Of a DNA stretch of 64,000 bases, positions 38,195 to 46,532 are shown piece by piece. Source of the stretch: Rathayibacter sp. VKM Ac-2759. GTDB taxonomy: Bacteria > Actinomycetota > Actinomycetes > Actinomycetales > Microbacteriaceae. The number at the start of each line of letters is the position of its first letter. Position 1 is the stretch's first letter. The stretch is from positions 2,666,001 to 2,730,000 of the forward strand of contig NZ_CP047176.1 in NCBI RefSeq assembly GCF_009834225.1. The letters are read 5' to 3'. Position numbers and translations under genes: made by a program. Under the pieces are notes generated by a model, which ran no database searches, was not told where the DNA came from, and saw only the letters and a list, made by a program, of their open reading frames with translations.

Positions 38195-38205
38195 GACGTG
38201 TGTGA

Positions 38206-38233
38206 AGTTATCCGCGCCTCGACGCTCCGACAA
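38206..38233 (-). promoter_or_regulatory. glpFK promoter
   Basis: On the minus strand a -35 TTGTCG (38228-38233) and a -10 ATAACT (38206-38211) are separated by 16 bp. TAACTT, shifted by one base, gives 17 bp. It is about 75 bp before the GTG of glpF. Confidence 0.5.
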
Positions 38234-38263
38234 GGAACGACGCGTGCACGTTTGTGCGTAAAG

Positions 38264-38312
38264 ACGACGGGAGCCCCGGTTCGAGTCTCACCTCGATCGG
38301 GACTCCCGTCGT
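38264..38312 (-). terminator. glpD terminator hairpin
   Basis: Outer arms acgacgggag and ctcccgtcgt pair perfectly over 10 bp. A second stem (cggttcgag/ctcgatcgg, with a wobble) lies inside. It lies 20 nt beyond the glpD stop codon on the minus strand and separates glpD from glpFK. Confidence 0.75.
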
Positions 38313-38331
38313 TCTGCGCCAGCCGCCGGGT

Positions 38332-40089
38332 CTAGGACGCCGGGACGGCCGTCGGAGCCTGGACGGAGGAGCCTCCGACATCGACGCCGTTGTACTCCTT
38401 GAGGTGCGCGATGGTCGCGTCCACCTCGGAGGCGCGAGTCGCCTCGTCCCAGCCGAGGACGGCTCCGGTGTGCTCGGCGAGCTCCTCGAGGAGCTCGCGG
38501 CTCAGACCGCCGGTGAAGGCGTGGTTGGTGCGGCGCATCACGAGGTCGATGAGGTGCACGACGCTCTCGCGCTGGGCGAGGTAGCGGATCTCTCCGGTCG
38601 TGAAGTCCTTGTCGAAGTCGAGGGCCTCGTCGTGTCCGTCGGCGAGGGCCTCGATGACCTCCTGCGCGCGGGTGCCGTAGCGCTCGAGCAGCTGCCCGGT
38701 CCGGGCCGAGGAGAGGCCCGAGCGGTGCTGGCTGATCCACTGCGCGCGGGACGCGTCGGTGCGGGGGAAGCCCTTGCCGCCTCCGATGGGCGTCTTCACC
38801 GTGGAGACCCGGCGGGTGACGCCGATCCGCTTGAAGACCTCGTTGGAGAGGTGCTCCGAGAGGGCGCGGAAGGTGGTCCACTTGCCGCCGACCAGGCTGA
38901 GCACGGTCGCGCCGCCCGCTCCGGGGAGCGTGGAGGGCTCGATGCGGTAGTCGCGGGAGACGAATCCCGGCGCCTCGTCGTCGTGGCGGGGCAGCGGGCG
39001 GATGCCCGAGAACTTGAAGACGATCTGCGAGCGGTCCACGGGGATCGAGGGGAAGACGTGGCTGACCAGCTCGAAGAAGTAGTCGATCTCCTCCTCGGTG
39101 CAGACGGCCGGCTTGGTCGGGTCGGCGTCGATGTCGGTGGTACCGACCATGACGCGGCCCTTCAGCGGGTAGATCAGGACGATGCGGCCGTCGCTGTGCT
39201 CGAAGAACATCTCGCGACCCTCGCAGGCCTCGACCAGCTCGGGGTTGTCGAGGACGATGTGGGAGCCCTTGGTGCCGCCCATGAACTTCGTGGTCGTGCC
39301 GAGAGCCGTGTTGGTGAAGTCGGTCCACGGGCCGGACACGTTCACGACGATGTCGGCCTGGAAGGTGAACTCCTCGCCGCTCTCGCGGTCGCGGAGGACG
39401 ACGCCCTTCTCGTCGGCGCCGACGGCCTCGACGTAGTTGGCCGCGCGGGCCTTCTTGCCGCCGATGAGCGCGTCGTGCAGCACGTCGAGCGCGAGGCGCT
39501 CCGGCTCGTGCACGGAGGCGTCGAAGTAGGTCGCCGTGTACTTGATCTTCGGGTCGAGCTTGGGCAGCTCCGCGAGCGAGCGCTTGCGGCCGTGGAACTG
39601 GTGACGGGGGACGGTGCCGCCGTCGCGCGAGAAGAAGTCGTACAGGGTGAGTCCGACCTTGATCAGCAGCGCGCCGCGCTCCTGGGGGGCACCCGACTTG
39701 TGGGTCAGGAAGCGCAGCGGGGCCGCGAGGATGCCCGAGAAGGTCGAGTAGATCGGGATGGTGGTCTGCAGCGGCTTCACGTAATGAGGAGCGATCTTGA
39801 GCAGACCGTTGCGCTCGTGCACGCCCTCGTTGACGAGCCGGAACTCGCCGTTCTCGAGGTAGCGGATGCCGCCGTGGATCATGTGGCTCGAGGCGCTGGA
39901 CGCCCCCGAGACGTAGTCGCCGCGCTCGACGAGGGCGACATCGACGCCGTTGAGAGCCAGCTCGCGGAAGGTCCCGATGCCGTTGATGCCACCTCCGATC
40001 ACGAGAACGGTGGCGCGGGGGTTGTCGCGCAGGGCGGAGACGCTCTCGCGGAGAGCGGTGTTTCCGGGAGTTCCGGCAGACTGTGCCAC
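38332..40089 (-). CDS. glpD: Glycerol-3-phosphate dehydrogenase (FAD-dependent)
   Basis: The 585-residue protein, if started at GTG 40089, has the FAD dinucleotide fold VLVIGGGINGIGTFRELALNG near its N-terminus. The substrate site is in SSHMIHGGIRYLE, followed by the GRVMVGTTDID motif and RPLPRHDD. It oxidises glycerol-3-phosphate to DHAP and delivers electrons to the respiratory quinone pool. It is the catabolic partner of GlpK but has its own promoter and terminator. The divergent SorC-type regulator gene shares its 154-bp upstream region. Confidence 0.93.
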   Translation of the reverse strand: MAQSAGTPGNTALRESVSALRDNPRATVLVIGGGINGIGTFRELALNGVDVALVERGDYVSGASSASSHMIHGGIRYLENGEFRLVNEGVHERNGLLKIAPHYVKPLQTTIPIYSTFSGILAAPLRFLTHKSGAPQERGALLIKVGLTLYDFFSRDGGTVPRHQFHGRKRSLAELPKLDPKIKYTATYFDASVHEPERLALDVLHDALIGGKKARAANYVEAVGADEKGVVLRDRESGEEFTFQADIVVNVSGPWTDFTNTALGTTTKFMGGTKGSHIVLDNPELVEACEGREMFFEHSDGRIVLIYPLKGRVMVGTTDIDADPTKPAVCTEEEIDYFFELVSHVFPSIPVDRSQIVFKFSGIRPLPRHDDEAPGFVSRDYRIEPSTLPGAGGATVLSLVGGKWTTFRALSEHLSNEVFKRIGVTRRVSTVKTPIGGGKGFPRTDASRAQWISQHRSGLSSARTGQLLERYGTRAQEVIEALADGHDEALDFDKDFTTGEIRYLAQRESVVHLIDLVMRRTNHAFTGGLSRELLEELAEHTGAVLGWDEATRASEVDATIAHLKEYNGVDVGGSSVQAPTAVPAS

Positions 40090-40187
40090 TTCGTACTCGC
40101 CTTCGTGTCGTAGGAGCTTCGTCGAGGCCTTCACGCAGTGTCCATCTCTGGGGTGGACGGTTGATATCGCGGAGGAATACAGCCATC

Positions 40188-40214
40188 CTTGACCCGACAA
40201 CACATCCGGTCAAG
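40188..40214. promoter_or_regulatory. Operator-like inverted repeat between glpD and its divergent regulator
   Basis: A perfect 7-bp repeat (cttgacc/ggtcaag), extendable to 8 of 9, surrounds a 9-13 bp centre. On the minus strand ttgacc forms a -35 for glpD, with AAGGAT 17 bp further on as a weak -10. The spot suits a site for the regulator encoded next to it. Confidence 0.5.
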
Positions 40215-40243
40215 ACGGGTGGAAATACGTGCAAGGAGCGGCA

Positions 40244-41242
40244 ATGACCCCAGTCCGACCGGTCGTCGAACTCGACGAGACGACGCACGCCACCCACCCG
40301 GACAAGACGCGGGACGCGCTCCGGGCCGCGCAGCTGTACTACATGCAGGATCTGACGATGGACGCCATCGCGCACGAGCTGCACACGTCCCGCTCCTCCG
40401 TCTCGCGGCTGCTCTCGCACGCTCGCGCGACCGGGCTCGTCGACATCCAGATCCGCTCCCCCCTCGACCGGGCGAGCGCGCTCTCGGCCGAGGTTCGCGC
40501 CCACTACGACATCACGGCGCACATCGTGCCGGTGCCGGATCACACCAGCGAGATCGACCGCCTCGAGCGGGTCGCGCTCTCGGCCGCGCGGATCCTCGGC
40601 CAGTTCATCGACTCGAACATGATCGTCGGCATCGCCTGGGGCTCGACGATGAGCGCGATCAGCCGGCACCTGATCGCGAAGGAGACGCACAACACCCAGA
40701 TCGTGCAGCTGAACGGCGCCGGCAACACCGAGACGACGGGCATCAACTACTCCAGCGAGATCCTGCGGCGCTTCGGCGACGCGTACGCGGCGAAGGTCCA
40801 GCAGTTCCCGGTCCAGGCGTTCTTCGACGACCCGCTGACGAAGCAGGCCGTGTGGCGCGAGCGCTCGACGAAGCGCGTGCTCGAGCTGCAGCAGCGGATG
40901 GACGTCGCGCTGTTCGGCCTGGGCTCGCCGTTCGCGGCGGTGCCGTCGAAGGTCTACATCGGCGGGTACCTCGAGTCGAGCGACTTCACCTCGCTGAGCG
41001 CCTCCGGAGTGGTCGGCGATGTGGCGACGGTCTTCTACCGGGCCGATGGGACGTGGGACGACATCCCCATGAACGAACGTGCAAGCGGTCCGGACCTCTC
41101 CACCGTGCGCCGCGCGGCGCGCCGGATCTGCGTCGTGTCGGGCTCGTCGAAGCTGCCCGGACTGCGCGGGGCGCTGGCGGCCGGACTGATCACGGACCTC
41201 ATCCTCGACGAGGGCACGGCGCGCGCGCTCATCTCCTCCTGA
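40244..41242 (+). CDS. SorC/DeoR-type sugar-binding transcriptional regulator of glycerol genes
   Basis: The 332-residue protein starts at ATG 40244, behind aaggagc. The N-terminal helix-turn-helix (YMQDLTMDAIAHELHTSRSS, then VSRLLSHARATGLVDI) is followed by the SorC sugar-phosphate-binding domain (VGIAWGSTMSAISRHL; ALFGLGSPFAAVPS). The domain usually senses a phosphorylated sugar or polyol; glycerol-3-phosphate or DHAP would fit the locus. It is divergent from glpD, and the shared inverted repeat is the likely binding site. Confidence 0.85.
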   Translation: MTPVRPVVELDETTHATHPDKTRDALRAAQLYYMQDLTMDAIAHELHTSRSSVSRLLSHARATGLVDIQIRSPLDRASALSAEVRAHYDITAHIVPVPDHTSEIDRLERVALSAARILGQFIDSNMIVGIAWGSTMSAISRHLIAKETHNTQIVQLNGAGNTETTGINYSSEILRRFGDAYAAKVQQFPVQAFFDDPLTKQAVWRERSTKRVLELQQRMDVALFGLGSPFAAVPSKVYIGGYLESSDFTSLSASGVVGDVATVFYRADGTWDDIPMNERASGPDLSTVRRAARRICVVSGSSKLPGLRGALAAGLITDLILDEGTARALISS

Positions 41243-41267
41243 CCCGGCCGCGGGATCTCGCCTGCCT

Positions 41268-41393
41268 GCTGATCGAGTAGCCCGCGCAGCGGGCGTATCG
41301 AGATCCCCCTGTCTCCAGGAGACGCGGACATCCCGCCGATCTACTGAAGCTGGTGGGTCTCGATACGCCCCTACGGGGCTACTCGACCAGCAG
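41268..41393. repeat. Head-to-head pair of ctggtcgag palindromes
   Basis: Copies at 41268-41305 (ctgatcgagtagcccgcgca ...) and 41354-41393 (gggtctcgatacgcccctac ...) are inverted relative to each other and separated by about 48 bp. They lie in the 202-bp gap between convergent genes. Confidence 0.85.
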
Positions 41394-41444
41394 GCTGGGG
41401 GCCGGGCGCAACCTTCTCCCTCACCGCGGTGACGCGAGCGGGGG

Positions 41445-42893
41445 TCAGGACTCGCGGGCGTGGGCGTCGAGGAACTCGTACACCTCGGCGTCGTCGATCC
41501 CGGGGAAGGTCCCCGAGGGTAGGGGAGCCAGCACGTGCGCGTGCAGGCGCGCGCTCGGCCAGGCGTTGCCGTCCCAGCGCGCGGCGAGCTCGGCGGGAGC
41601 ACGGCGGCAGCACGACTCGTCGGGGCAGCGGGAGAGCTCGCGGCGATCGGTGTCGCGGCCCCGGAAGAACCGCGCCTCGGCGAAGGGGACGCCGACCGTG
41701 ATCGAGAACTCCTCGGTCGCGGTCGTGCCGGTCTGCGACGCCGACCAGAAGGTGCCGGCGGGCGTGTCGACGTACTGGTAGTACTCCGTCGTGCGGTTGG
41801 TACGGGTGAAGGCCGACCGCGCCGACCAGTACCGGCACACCGTCTGGCCCTCGACGGCACCGGTCACGTCCGTCGGCAGCGGCAGACCGTCGTTCTCGTA
41901 CGCCTTCTGGATCGAGCCGTCGCCGAGGACCCGCAGGAAGTGCATCCGGATGTCGAGGTGCGAGGTCAGCAGGTTGGTGAAGCGCAGGGCAGCGGCCTCG
42001 TGCGTCACGCCGAAGCCGTCGCGGAAGTCCTCGACCGAGATGTCGCGCTCGCGCTTCGCCTCCTGGAGGAACGCGACGGCGGGCTCGAGCGGCATCAGGC
42101 AGGCGGCGGCGAAGTAGTTGATCTCGAGGCGCTGGCGGAGGAAGTCCGCGTAGGTCGCGGGGCGCTCGTGGCCGAGGAGGCGGTGCGCCATCGCCTGCAG
42201 CGCGAGCGCGCGCAGTCCGTGGCCGCCCGGGATCGAGGCGGGCGGGAGGTAGATCCGCCCGTTCGCGAGGTCGATCACCGAGCGCGCCGAGTGCGGCAGG
42301 TCGCCGACGTGGATGATCTCGAAGCCGAGGTGCCGCGCCATCTTCGAGACGGAGCTGTGCGTGAGGGCGCCGCCGCGGTGCCCCACGGTGCGCAGCATCT
42401 CGCCCGCCACCGCCTCGATCTCGGGCAGGTGGGCGTTGCGCTCGCGCAGCTGGAGGCGCTGGGCGGTGTTGGCCCGGCGCGCCTCCTCCGGTGTCGCGCT
42501 CGCCTCGCTCTTCCGGCGGGCGAGCTCGCGGTACACGCCGAGGAACGCCTCCAGGACCGGCGTCGTCAGGGCCTTGTTGACCTTGAACTCCTGCAGCCCG
42601 AGCGAACGGTAGAGCGATCCCTTCTGCACCCGCGCGAGCTCGATCTCGAGCGCCGCCCGCTCGCTCGGGGGCTCGTCGGAGAGCAGGGCGGCCAGCTCGA
42701 CGCCGAGCGCGGAGGCGAGAGCCTGCATGAGCGAGAGGCGCGGCTCGCGGCGACCGGTCTCGATCAGCGAGAGCTGACTCCCCGACACGCCGACCTTCTC
42801 GGCGAGCCGGCCGAGCGTCAGGCCGCGTCGAGTGCGGAAGTGGCGGATGCGCTGCCCCAGCAGGGCGGCGTCGGTGCCGGCGGTATCGGTCAC
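41445..42893 (-). CDS. RamB/PrpR-like XRE transcriptional regulator with ImmA/IrrE and Fe-S-type C-terminal domain
   Basis: The 482-residue protein starts at GTG 42893, behind GGAG. The N-terminal XRE helix-turn-helix (residues about 11-65, LAEKVGVSGSQLSLIETGRR) is followed by an IrrE-like segment with a degenerate metalloprotease motif (AMAHRLLGHE). The C-terminal domain has cysteines in GQTVCRYWSAR and SRCPDESCCRRAP. That cysteine set matches the branch (RamB, mycobacterial PrpR) in which it holds an iron-sulfur cluster. RamB-type proteins control acetate, propionate and anaplerotic genes and respond to short-chain acyl-CoA. It is divergent from the PEP carboxykinase gene, a plausible target. 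Confidence 0.85.
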   Translation of the reverse strand: MTDTAGTDAALLGQRIRHFRTRRGLTLGRLAEKVGVSGSQLSLIETGRREPRLSLMQALASALGVELAALLSDEPPSERAALEIELARVQKGSLYRSLGLQEFKVNKALTTPVLEAFLGVYRELARRKSEASATPEEARRANTAQRLQLRERNAHLPEIEAVAGEMLRTVGHRGGALTHSSVSKMARHLGFEIIHVGDLPHSARSVIDLANGRIYLPPASIPGGHGLRALALQAMAHRLLGHERPATYADFLRQRLEINYFAAACLMPLEPAVAFLQEAKRERDISVEDFRDGFGVTHEAAALRFTNLLTSHLDIRMHFLRVLGDGSIQKAYENDGLPLPTDVTGAVEGQTVCRYWSARSAFTRTNRTTEYYQYVDTPAGTFWSASQTGTTATEEFSITVGVPFAEARFFRGRDTDRRELSRCPDESCCRRAPAELAARWDGNAWPSARLHAHVLAPLPSGTFPGIDDAEVYEFLDAHARES

Positions 42894-42941
42894 GGCGAGC
42901 TCCAGTGGTCGGTTGTGACGGAGGCGAAAAAACAGCGGTTC

Positions 42942-42969
42942 TTGACGGACTTCGGCCCGGAAATACGCC
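42942..42969 (+). promoter_or_regulatory. Candidate pckG promoter
   Basis: TTGACG (42942-42947) and the weak -10 TACGCC (42964-42969) are separated by 16 bp, within the 193-bp region shared with the divergent RamB-like gene. Confidence 0.35.
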
Positions 42970-43086
42970 CTGATCCTCCCGCATTCTTGCTTCAGGCGCC
43001 ACCGGGTGCCCCTCGACCGCCGTGACAGCGGGCTCGAGGCAGACTCCCCACCCGTCGACGACGACAGCCCAGAAAGCGGAGCCACC

Positions 43087-44973
43087 ATGAGCATCTTCAC
43101 CAACACCGTCCGGCTCGAACCGGCCACGATGACCGCCCCGACCGCGGTCCCGGCACCCACCGTCCCCGCCGCTCCCCTGGCGCTGCGCCGCTGGGTGCGC
43201 GAGATGGCGGCGGTCCTCGAGCCCGACGCGATCGAGTGGAGCGACGGCTCGCCCGCCGAGTGGTACCGCCTCACCGGCCGCATGGTCGAGGAGGGCAAGC
43301 TCATCGCGCTGAACCCGGAGTGGCGGCCCGGCTCGTTCCTCGCCCGCACCGACCCCGACGACGTCGCCCGCGTCGAGGACCGCACGTTCATCTGCACGAG
43401 CGACGATGCCGACGCCGGCCCGACGAACAACTGGCGCGAAGCCGCCTCGATGAAGGACGAGATCGCCCCCTACTTCGCCGGGGCCATGCGTGGCCGGACG
43501 ATGTACGTGGTCCCCTTCTCGATGGGCCCGGTCGGCGGCCCGCTGTCTCAGCTGGGCGTGCAGCTCACCGACTCGGCCTACGCCGTCCTCAACATGCGGA
43601 TCATGGCCCGCGTCGGCGCCGCACCGCTCGCCGCGTTCACCGAGGACACCGCGTTCGTGCGGGGTGTGCACTCGGTCGGGTTCCCCCTCCGCGACGCGGA
43701 CGGCACGACGCGCGAGGACGTCGCTTGGCCGTGCAACGAGACGAAGTACATCACCCAGTTCCCCGAGACCCGAGAGATCTGGTCGTTCGGCTCCGGCTAC
43801 GGCGGCAACGCGCTGCTCGCCAAGAAGTGCTTCGCCCTGCGGATCGCCTCGGCGATGGGCCGCGAGGAGGGCTGGCTCGCCGAGCACATGCTGCTCATCC
43901 GCATCGTCTCGCCCGAGGGCCGCCGCTACCACGTCGCCGCGGCGTTCCCGAGCGCGTGCGGCAAGACGAACCTCGCGATGATGCAGCCCGCGATCCCCGG
44001 CTGGCGGGTCGAGACCCTGGGCGACGACATCACCTGGATGAAGAAGGGCGAGGACGGACGGCTCTGGGCGATGAACCCCGAGACCGGCTTCTTCGGCGTC
44101 GCTCCCGGAACCGGGCAGTCGTCGAACCCGAACGCGGTGCACACCCTCTGGGGCAACACGATCTTCACGAACGTCGCGCTCCGCGAGGACGGCGACGTCT
44201 GGTGGGAGGGCCTCACGGACGAGACTCCCGAGCGCCTCACCGACTGGCGCGGTGAGCCGTGGACCCCCGCCTCCGGCACCCCGGCCGCCCACCCGAACGC
44301 GCGCTTCACCGCCCCGGCCCTGCAGTGCCCGTCGCTCTCGGAGGACTGGGACTCGTTCGAGGGCGTTCCGCTGGACGCGATCGTCTTCGGCGGACGCCGG
44401 GCGAGCAATGTGCCGCTCGTGACGCAGGCCACCTCGTGGCAGCACGGGGTCTTCATGGGGGCGACGATCGCCTCCGAGAAGACGGCCGCCGCCGAGGGCA
44501 CCGTCGGCGAGCTGCGCCGCGACCCCTTCGCGATGCTGCCCTTCTGCGGCTACAACATGGCCGACTACTTCGCGCACTGGCTCTCGGTCGGCGAGGACCT
44601 CGGCGAAAGGGCTCCGGCGATCTTCCAGGTCAACTGGTTCCGCAAGGGCGCCAACGGGTCCTTCCTCTGGCCGGGCTTCGGCGAGAACGCCCGCGTGATC
44701 CAGTGGCTCGTGCGCCGCATCGAGGGGCTGGCGGAGGCGCGTCCCAGCGCGATCGGCGACCTCCCCATAGCGATCAACACGCACGGGCTGAACCTGCCGG
44801 CCGAGGTGAAGGAGGAGCTCTTCTCGGTGCCGGTCGAGGCGTGGCTCGACGAGTGCGATCTGACGGAGCAGTTCTTCGCGCGGTTCGGCGACCGCCTCCC
44901 GGCCGCCCTGACCGCCGAGCTGACCGCGCTGCGCCTCCGCCTGCTCGCCGCCCGGCTGCCCGTCGCCGCCTGA
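43087..44973 (+). CDS. pckG: Phosphoenolpyruvate carboxykinase (GTP)
   Basis: The 628-residue GTP-dependent enzyme converts oxaloacetate to PEP and CO2 (gluconeogenesis and anaplerosis). The kinase P-loop AAFPSACGKTNLAMMQPAIPG contains the reactive cysteine specific to the GTP class. LVTQATSWQHGVFMGATIASE and FQVNWFRKGANG are further family segments. It uses succinate-derived oxaloacetate from the TCA cycle. ATG 43087 fits the conserved start, and the upstream in-frame codons lack homology. A strong hairpin follows the gene. Confidence 0.95.
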   Translation: MSIFTNTVRLEPATMTAPTAVPAPTVPAAPLALRRWVREMAAVLEPDAIEWSDGSPAEWYRLTGRMVEEGKLIALNPEWRPGSFLARTDPDDVARVEDRTFICTSDDADAGPTNNWREAASMKDEIAPYFAGAMRGRTMYVVPFSMGPVGGPLSQLGVQLTDSAYAVLNMRIMARVGAAPLAAFTEDTAFVRGVHSVGFPLRDADGTTREDVAWPCNETKYITQFPETREIWSFGSGYGGNALLAKKCFALRIASAMGREEGWLAEHMLLIRIVSPEGRRYHVAAAFPSACGKTNLAMMQPAIPGWRVETLGDDITWMKKGEDGRLWAMNPETGFFGVAPGTGQSSNPNAVHTLWGNTIFTNVALREDGDVWWEGLTDETPERLTDWRGEPWTPASGTPAAHPNARFTAPALQCPSLSEDWDSFEGVPLDAIVFGGRRASNVPLVTQATSWQHGVFMGATIASEKTAAAEGTVGELRRDPFAMLPFCGYNMADYFAHWLSVGEDLGERAPAIFQVNWFRKGANGSFLWPGFGENARVIQWLVRRIEGLAEARPSAIGDLPIAINTHGLNLPAEVKEELFSVPVEAWLDECDLTEQFFARFGDRLPAALTAELTALRLRLLAARLPVAA

Positions 44974-45012
44974 CACCCTGAACCAGCCGGCATCCGTCGG
45001 CTCACCCTGTGG

Positions 45013-45054
45013 CCCGCGGAGGGGACATCCCCTTCTCGCAACCCTCTCCGCGGG
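45013..45054 (+). terminator. pckG terminator hairpin
   Basis: Arms cccgcggag (45013-45021) and ctccgcggg (45046-45054), with additional ggg/ccc pairing inside, lie 40 nt after the pckG stop. Confidence 0.7.
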
Positions 45055-45075
45055 TCCACTCCCCCTCCTCGATCG

Positions 45076-46041
45076 ATGGACGTCATGGACCGCATCACCC
45101 TCCGCTTCCTCGCCGCTCCCCAGGACGCGACCGCCGACGGCACCAGCGCCCAGGCCGGCCGTGTGCTCGAGTGGATCGACAAGGCCGGCTACGCCTGCGC
45201 CGTCGGCTGGAGCGGCGGCTACTGCGTCACCGCCTACGTCGGCAACGTGCACTTCACCCGGCCCATCGTGGTCGGCAACCTCATCGAGGCGAGCGCGCGC
45301 GTCATCCACACCGGCCGCACGAGCATGCACGTGCTCGTCGAGGTCGCCCAGGCGGATCCGCGCACGGGACGCTACGAGGAGGCGACGCACTGCCTCCTGA
45401 TCTTCGTCGCGGTCGACGAGGAGAAGCGGCCGCGCACGGTCCCGGAGTGGCGGCCGCGCTCGATCGAGGACCTGGCGCTCGCCGAGGGCGCCGCCGCCCG
45501 CATCGACGGGCGCCGAGCGCTGCACGAGGTGATGCGCGCGCAGGAGTACACGTCCGCGGGCACGGGGCCTCGGATCGTCTTCCGCTTCCTCGCCGCGCCC
45601 GGCGACGTGAACTGGGGCGGCAACGCGCACGGCGGCATCGTGATGCGCTGGATCGACGAGGCGGCGAACGCGGTGGCGCAGGGCTGGACCGGACGCGACG
45701 CCGTGGCCGTCTACTCCGGGGGCATCCACTTCTACCGGCCGGTGCGCATCGGGCACCTGGTCGAGGTGGAGGCGCGGCTCATCCACACGGGACCGCGCAG
45801 CATGCACCTGGCGATCCACGTGCGCTCCGGCGATCCGCGCACCGGCGAGCTCGAGCTGACGACGCAGTGCATGAGCGTGTTCGTGGTGCGCGGCGCCGAC
45901 GGCTCGGCCGAGACAGTGCCGGCGCTCGCGCTCGAGGCCGACGAGGACCGGCGGCTCGACGCGCACGCCCGCGAGCTGATCCGGCTGCGCGCGGAGCTGC
46001 CTCCGCTGCCGATCGGTATCGCGGCGGCCTCGGTGCGCTGA
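45076..46041 (+). CDS. Acyl-CoA thioesterase with two hotdog domains
   Basis: The 321-residue protein is built from two hotdog domains (about residues 5-125 and 160-290). Each has the cytosolic acyl-CoA hydrolase pattern: GRVLEWIDKAGYACAVGWSG and GGIVMRWIDEAANAVAQGW for the central helix, with VHFTRPI and IHFYRPV in the following strand. The second copy has the full NAHGG motif. It hydrolyses acyl-CoA to free acid and CoA; chain length is unknown. The ORF begins with two ATGs (45076 and 45085); the first was used. Confidence 0.85.
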   Translation: MDVMDRITLRFLAAPQDATADGTSAQAGRVLEWIDKAGYACAVGWSGGYCVTAYVGNVHFTRPIVVGNLIEASARVIHTGRTSMHVLVEVAQADPRTGRYEEATHCLLIFVAVDEEKRPRTVPEWRPRSIEDLALAEGAAARIDGRRALHEVMRAQEYTSAGTGPRIVFRFLAAPGDVNWGGNAHGGIVMRWIDEAANAVAQGWTGRDAVAVYSGGIHFYRPVRIGHLVEVEARLIHTGPRSMHLAIHVRSGDPRTGELELTTQCMSVFVVRGADGSAETVPALALEADEDRRLDAHARELIRLRAELPPLPIGIAAASVR

Positions 46042-46054
46042 CCTGTCCCGGCGA

Positions 46055-46060
46055 TAGGGT
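46055..46060 (+). promoter_or_regulatory. -10 element of aroQ, leaderless type
   Basis: TAGGGT ends 6 nt before GTG 46067. No Shine-Dalgarno is visible. Confidence 0.45.
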
Positions 46061-46066
46061 CGAGCC

Positions 46067-46522
46067 GTGACCCTCCCGATCCTCGTCGTCAACGGCCCGA
46101 ACCTGAATCTGCTCGGCACCCGCGAACCCGAGCTCTACGGCTCCGACACGCTCGCCGATGCGGAGGCGCTCGCCGCCGATCGCGCGCGCTCCCTCGGTCT
46201 CGGGGTCGAGGTGTTCCAGAGCAACGCGGAGGGGGCGATCATCGACCGCCTGCACGCGGCGCGGGGCACCGCCTCCGGGATCGTGCTGAACGCCGGGGCC
46301 TACACGCACACGTCGATCGCGATCCGCGACGCCGTGCTCGCGACGGAGCTGCCGATGGTCGAGGTGCACCTCAGCAACGTGCACCGCCGCGAGGAGTTCC
46401 GCCACCACTCCTACCTCTCGGACATCGCGGTCGCCGTCATCGTCGGCGCGGGCATCGCCGGGTACGGCTACGCGGTCGACGTCCTCGCCCGGCGCCTGGA
46501 GGCCGCGACTCCCCAGGCGTAG
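46067..46522 (+). CDS. aroQ: 3-dehydroquinate dehydratase, type II
   Basis: The 151-residue dodecameric enzyme of the shikimate pathway dehydrates 3-dehydroquinate. Active-site segments are [19 protein letters not shown] (Arg and Tyr), [24 protein letters not shown] and the His in [17 protein letters not shown]. It stands alone from other aro genes here. The start is GTG 46067, just behind a TAGGGT element. Confidence 0.94.
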   Translation: MTLPILVVNGPNLNLLGTREPELYGSDTLADAEALAADRARSLGLGVEVFQSNAEGAIIDRLHAARGTASGIVLNAGAYTHTSIAIRDAVLATELPMVEVHLSNVHRREEFRHHSYLSDIAVAVIVGAGIAGYGYAVDVLARRLEAATPQA

Positions 46523-46525
46523 CGT
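46520..46525 (+). promoter_or_regulatory. -10 element, leaderless type
   Basis: TAGCGT (sharing bases with the aroQ stop codon) ends 7 nt before ATG 46533. Confidence 0.35.
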
Positions 46526-46532
46526 CGGGGGC

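Noticed and set aside
38195..38215. CRP/GlxR-type site at the glpF promoter
   Set aside because: Only a half-site (tgtgaagtt) is present, without the mirrored tcaca.
41371..46119. A 1582-codon minus-strand open frame, and others over 600 codons (for example 27353-30379)
   Set aside because: They are antisense or out of frame to well-supported genes. Long spurious frames are expected at ~70% GC, and their residue content (Arg/Asp/Glu/Val-rich, no domain pattern) is that of shadow frames.
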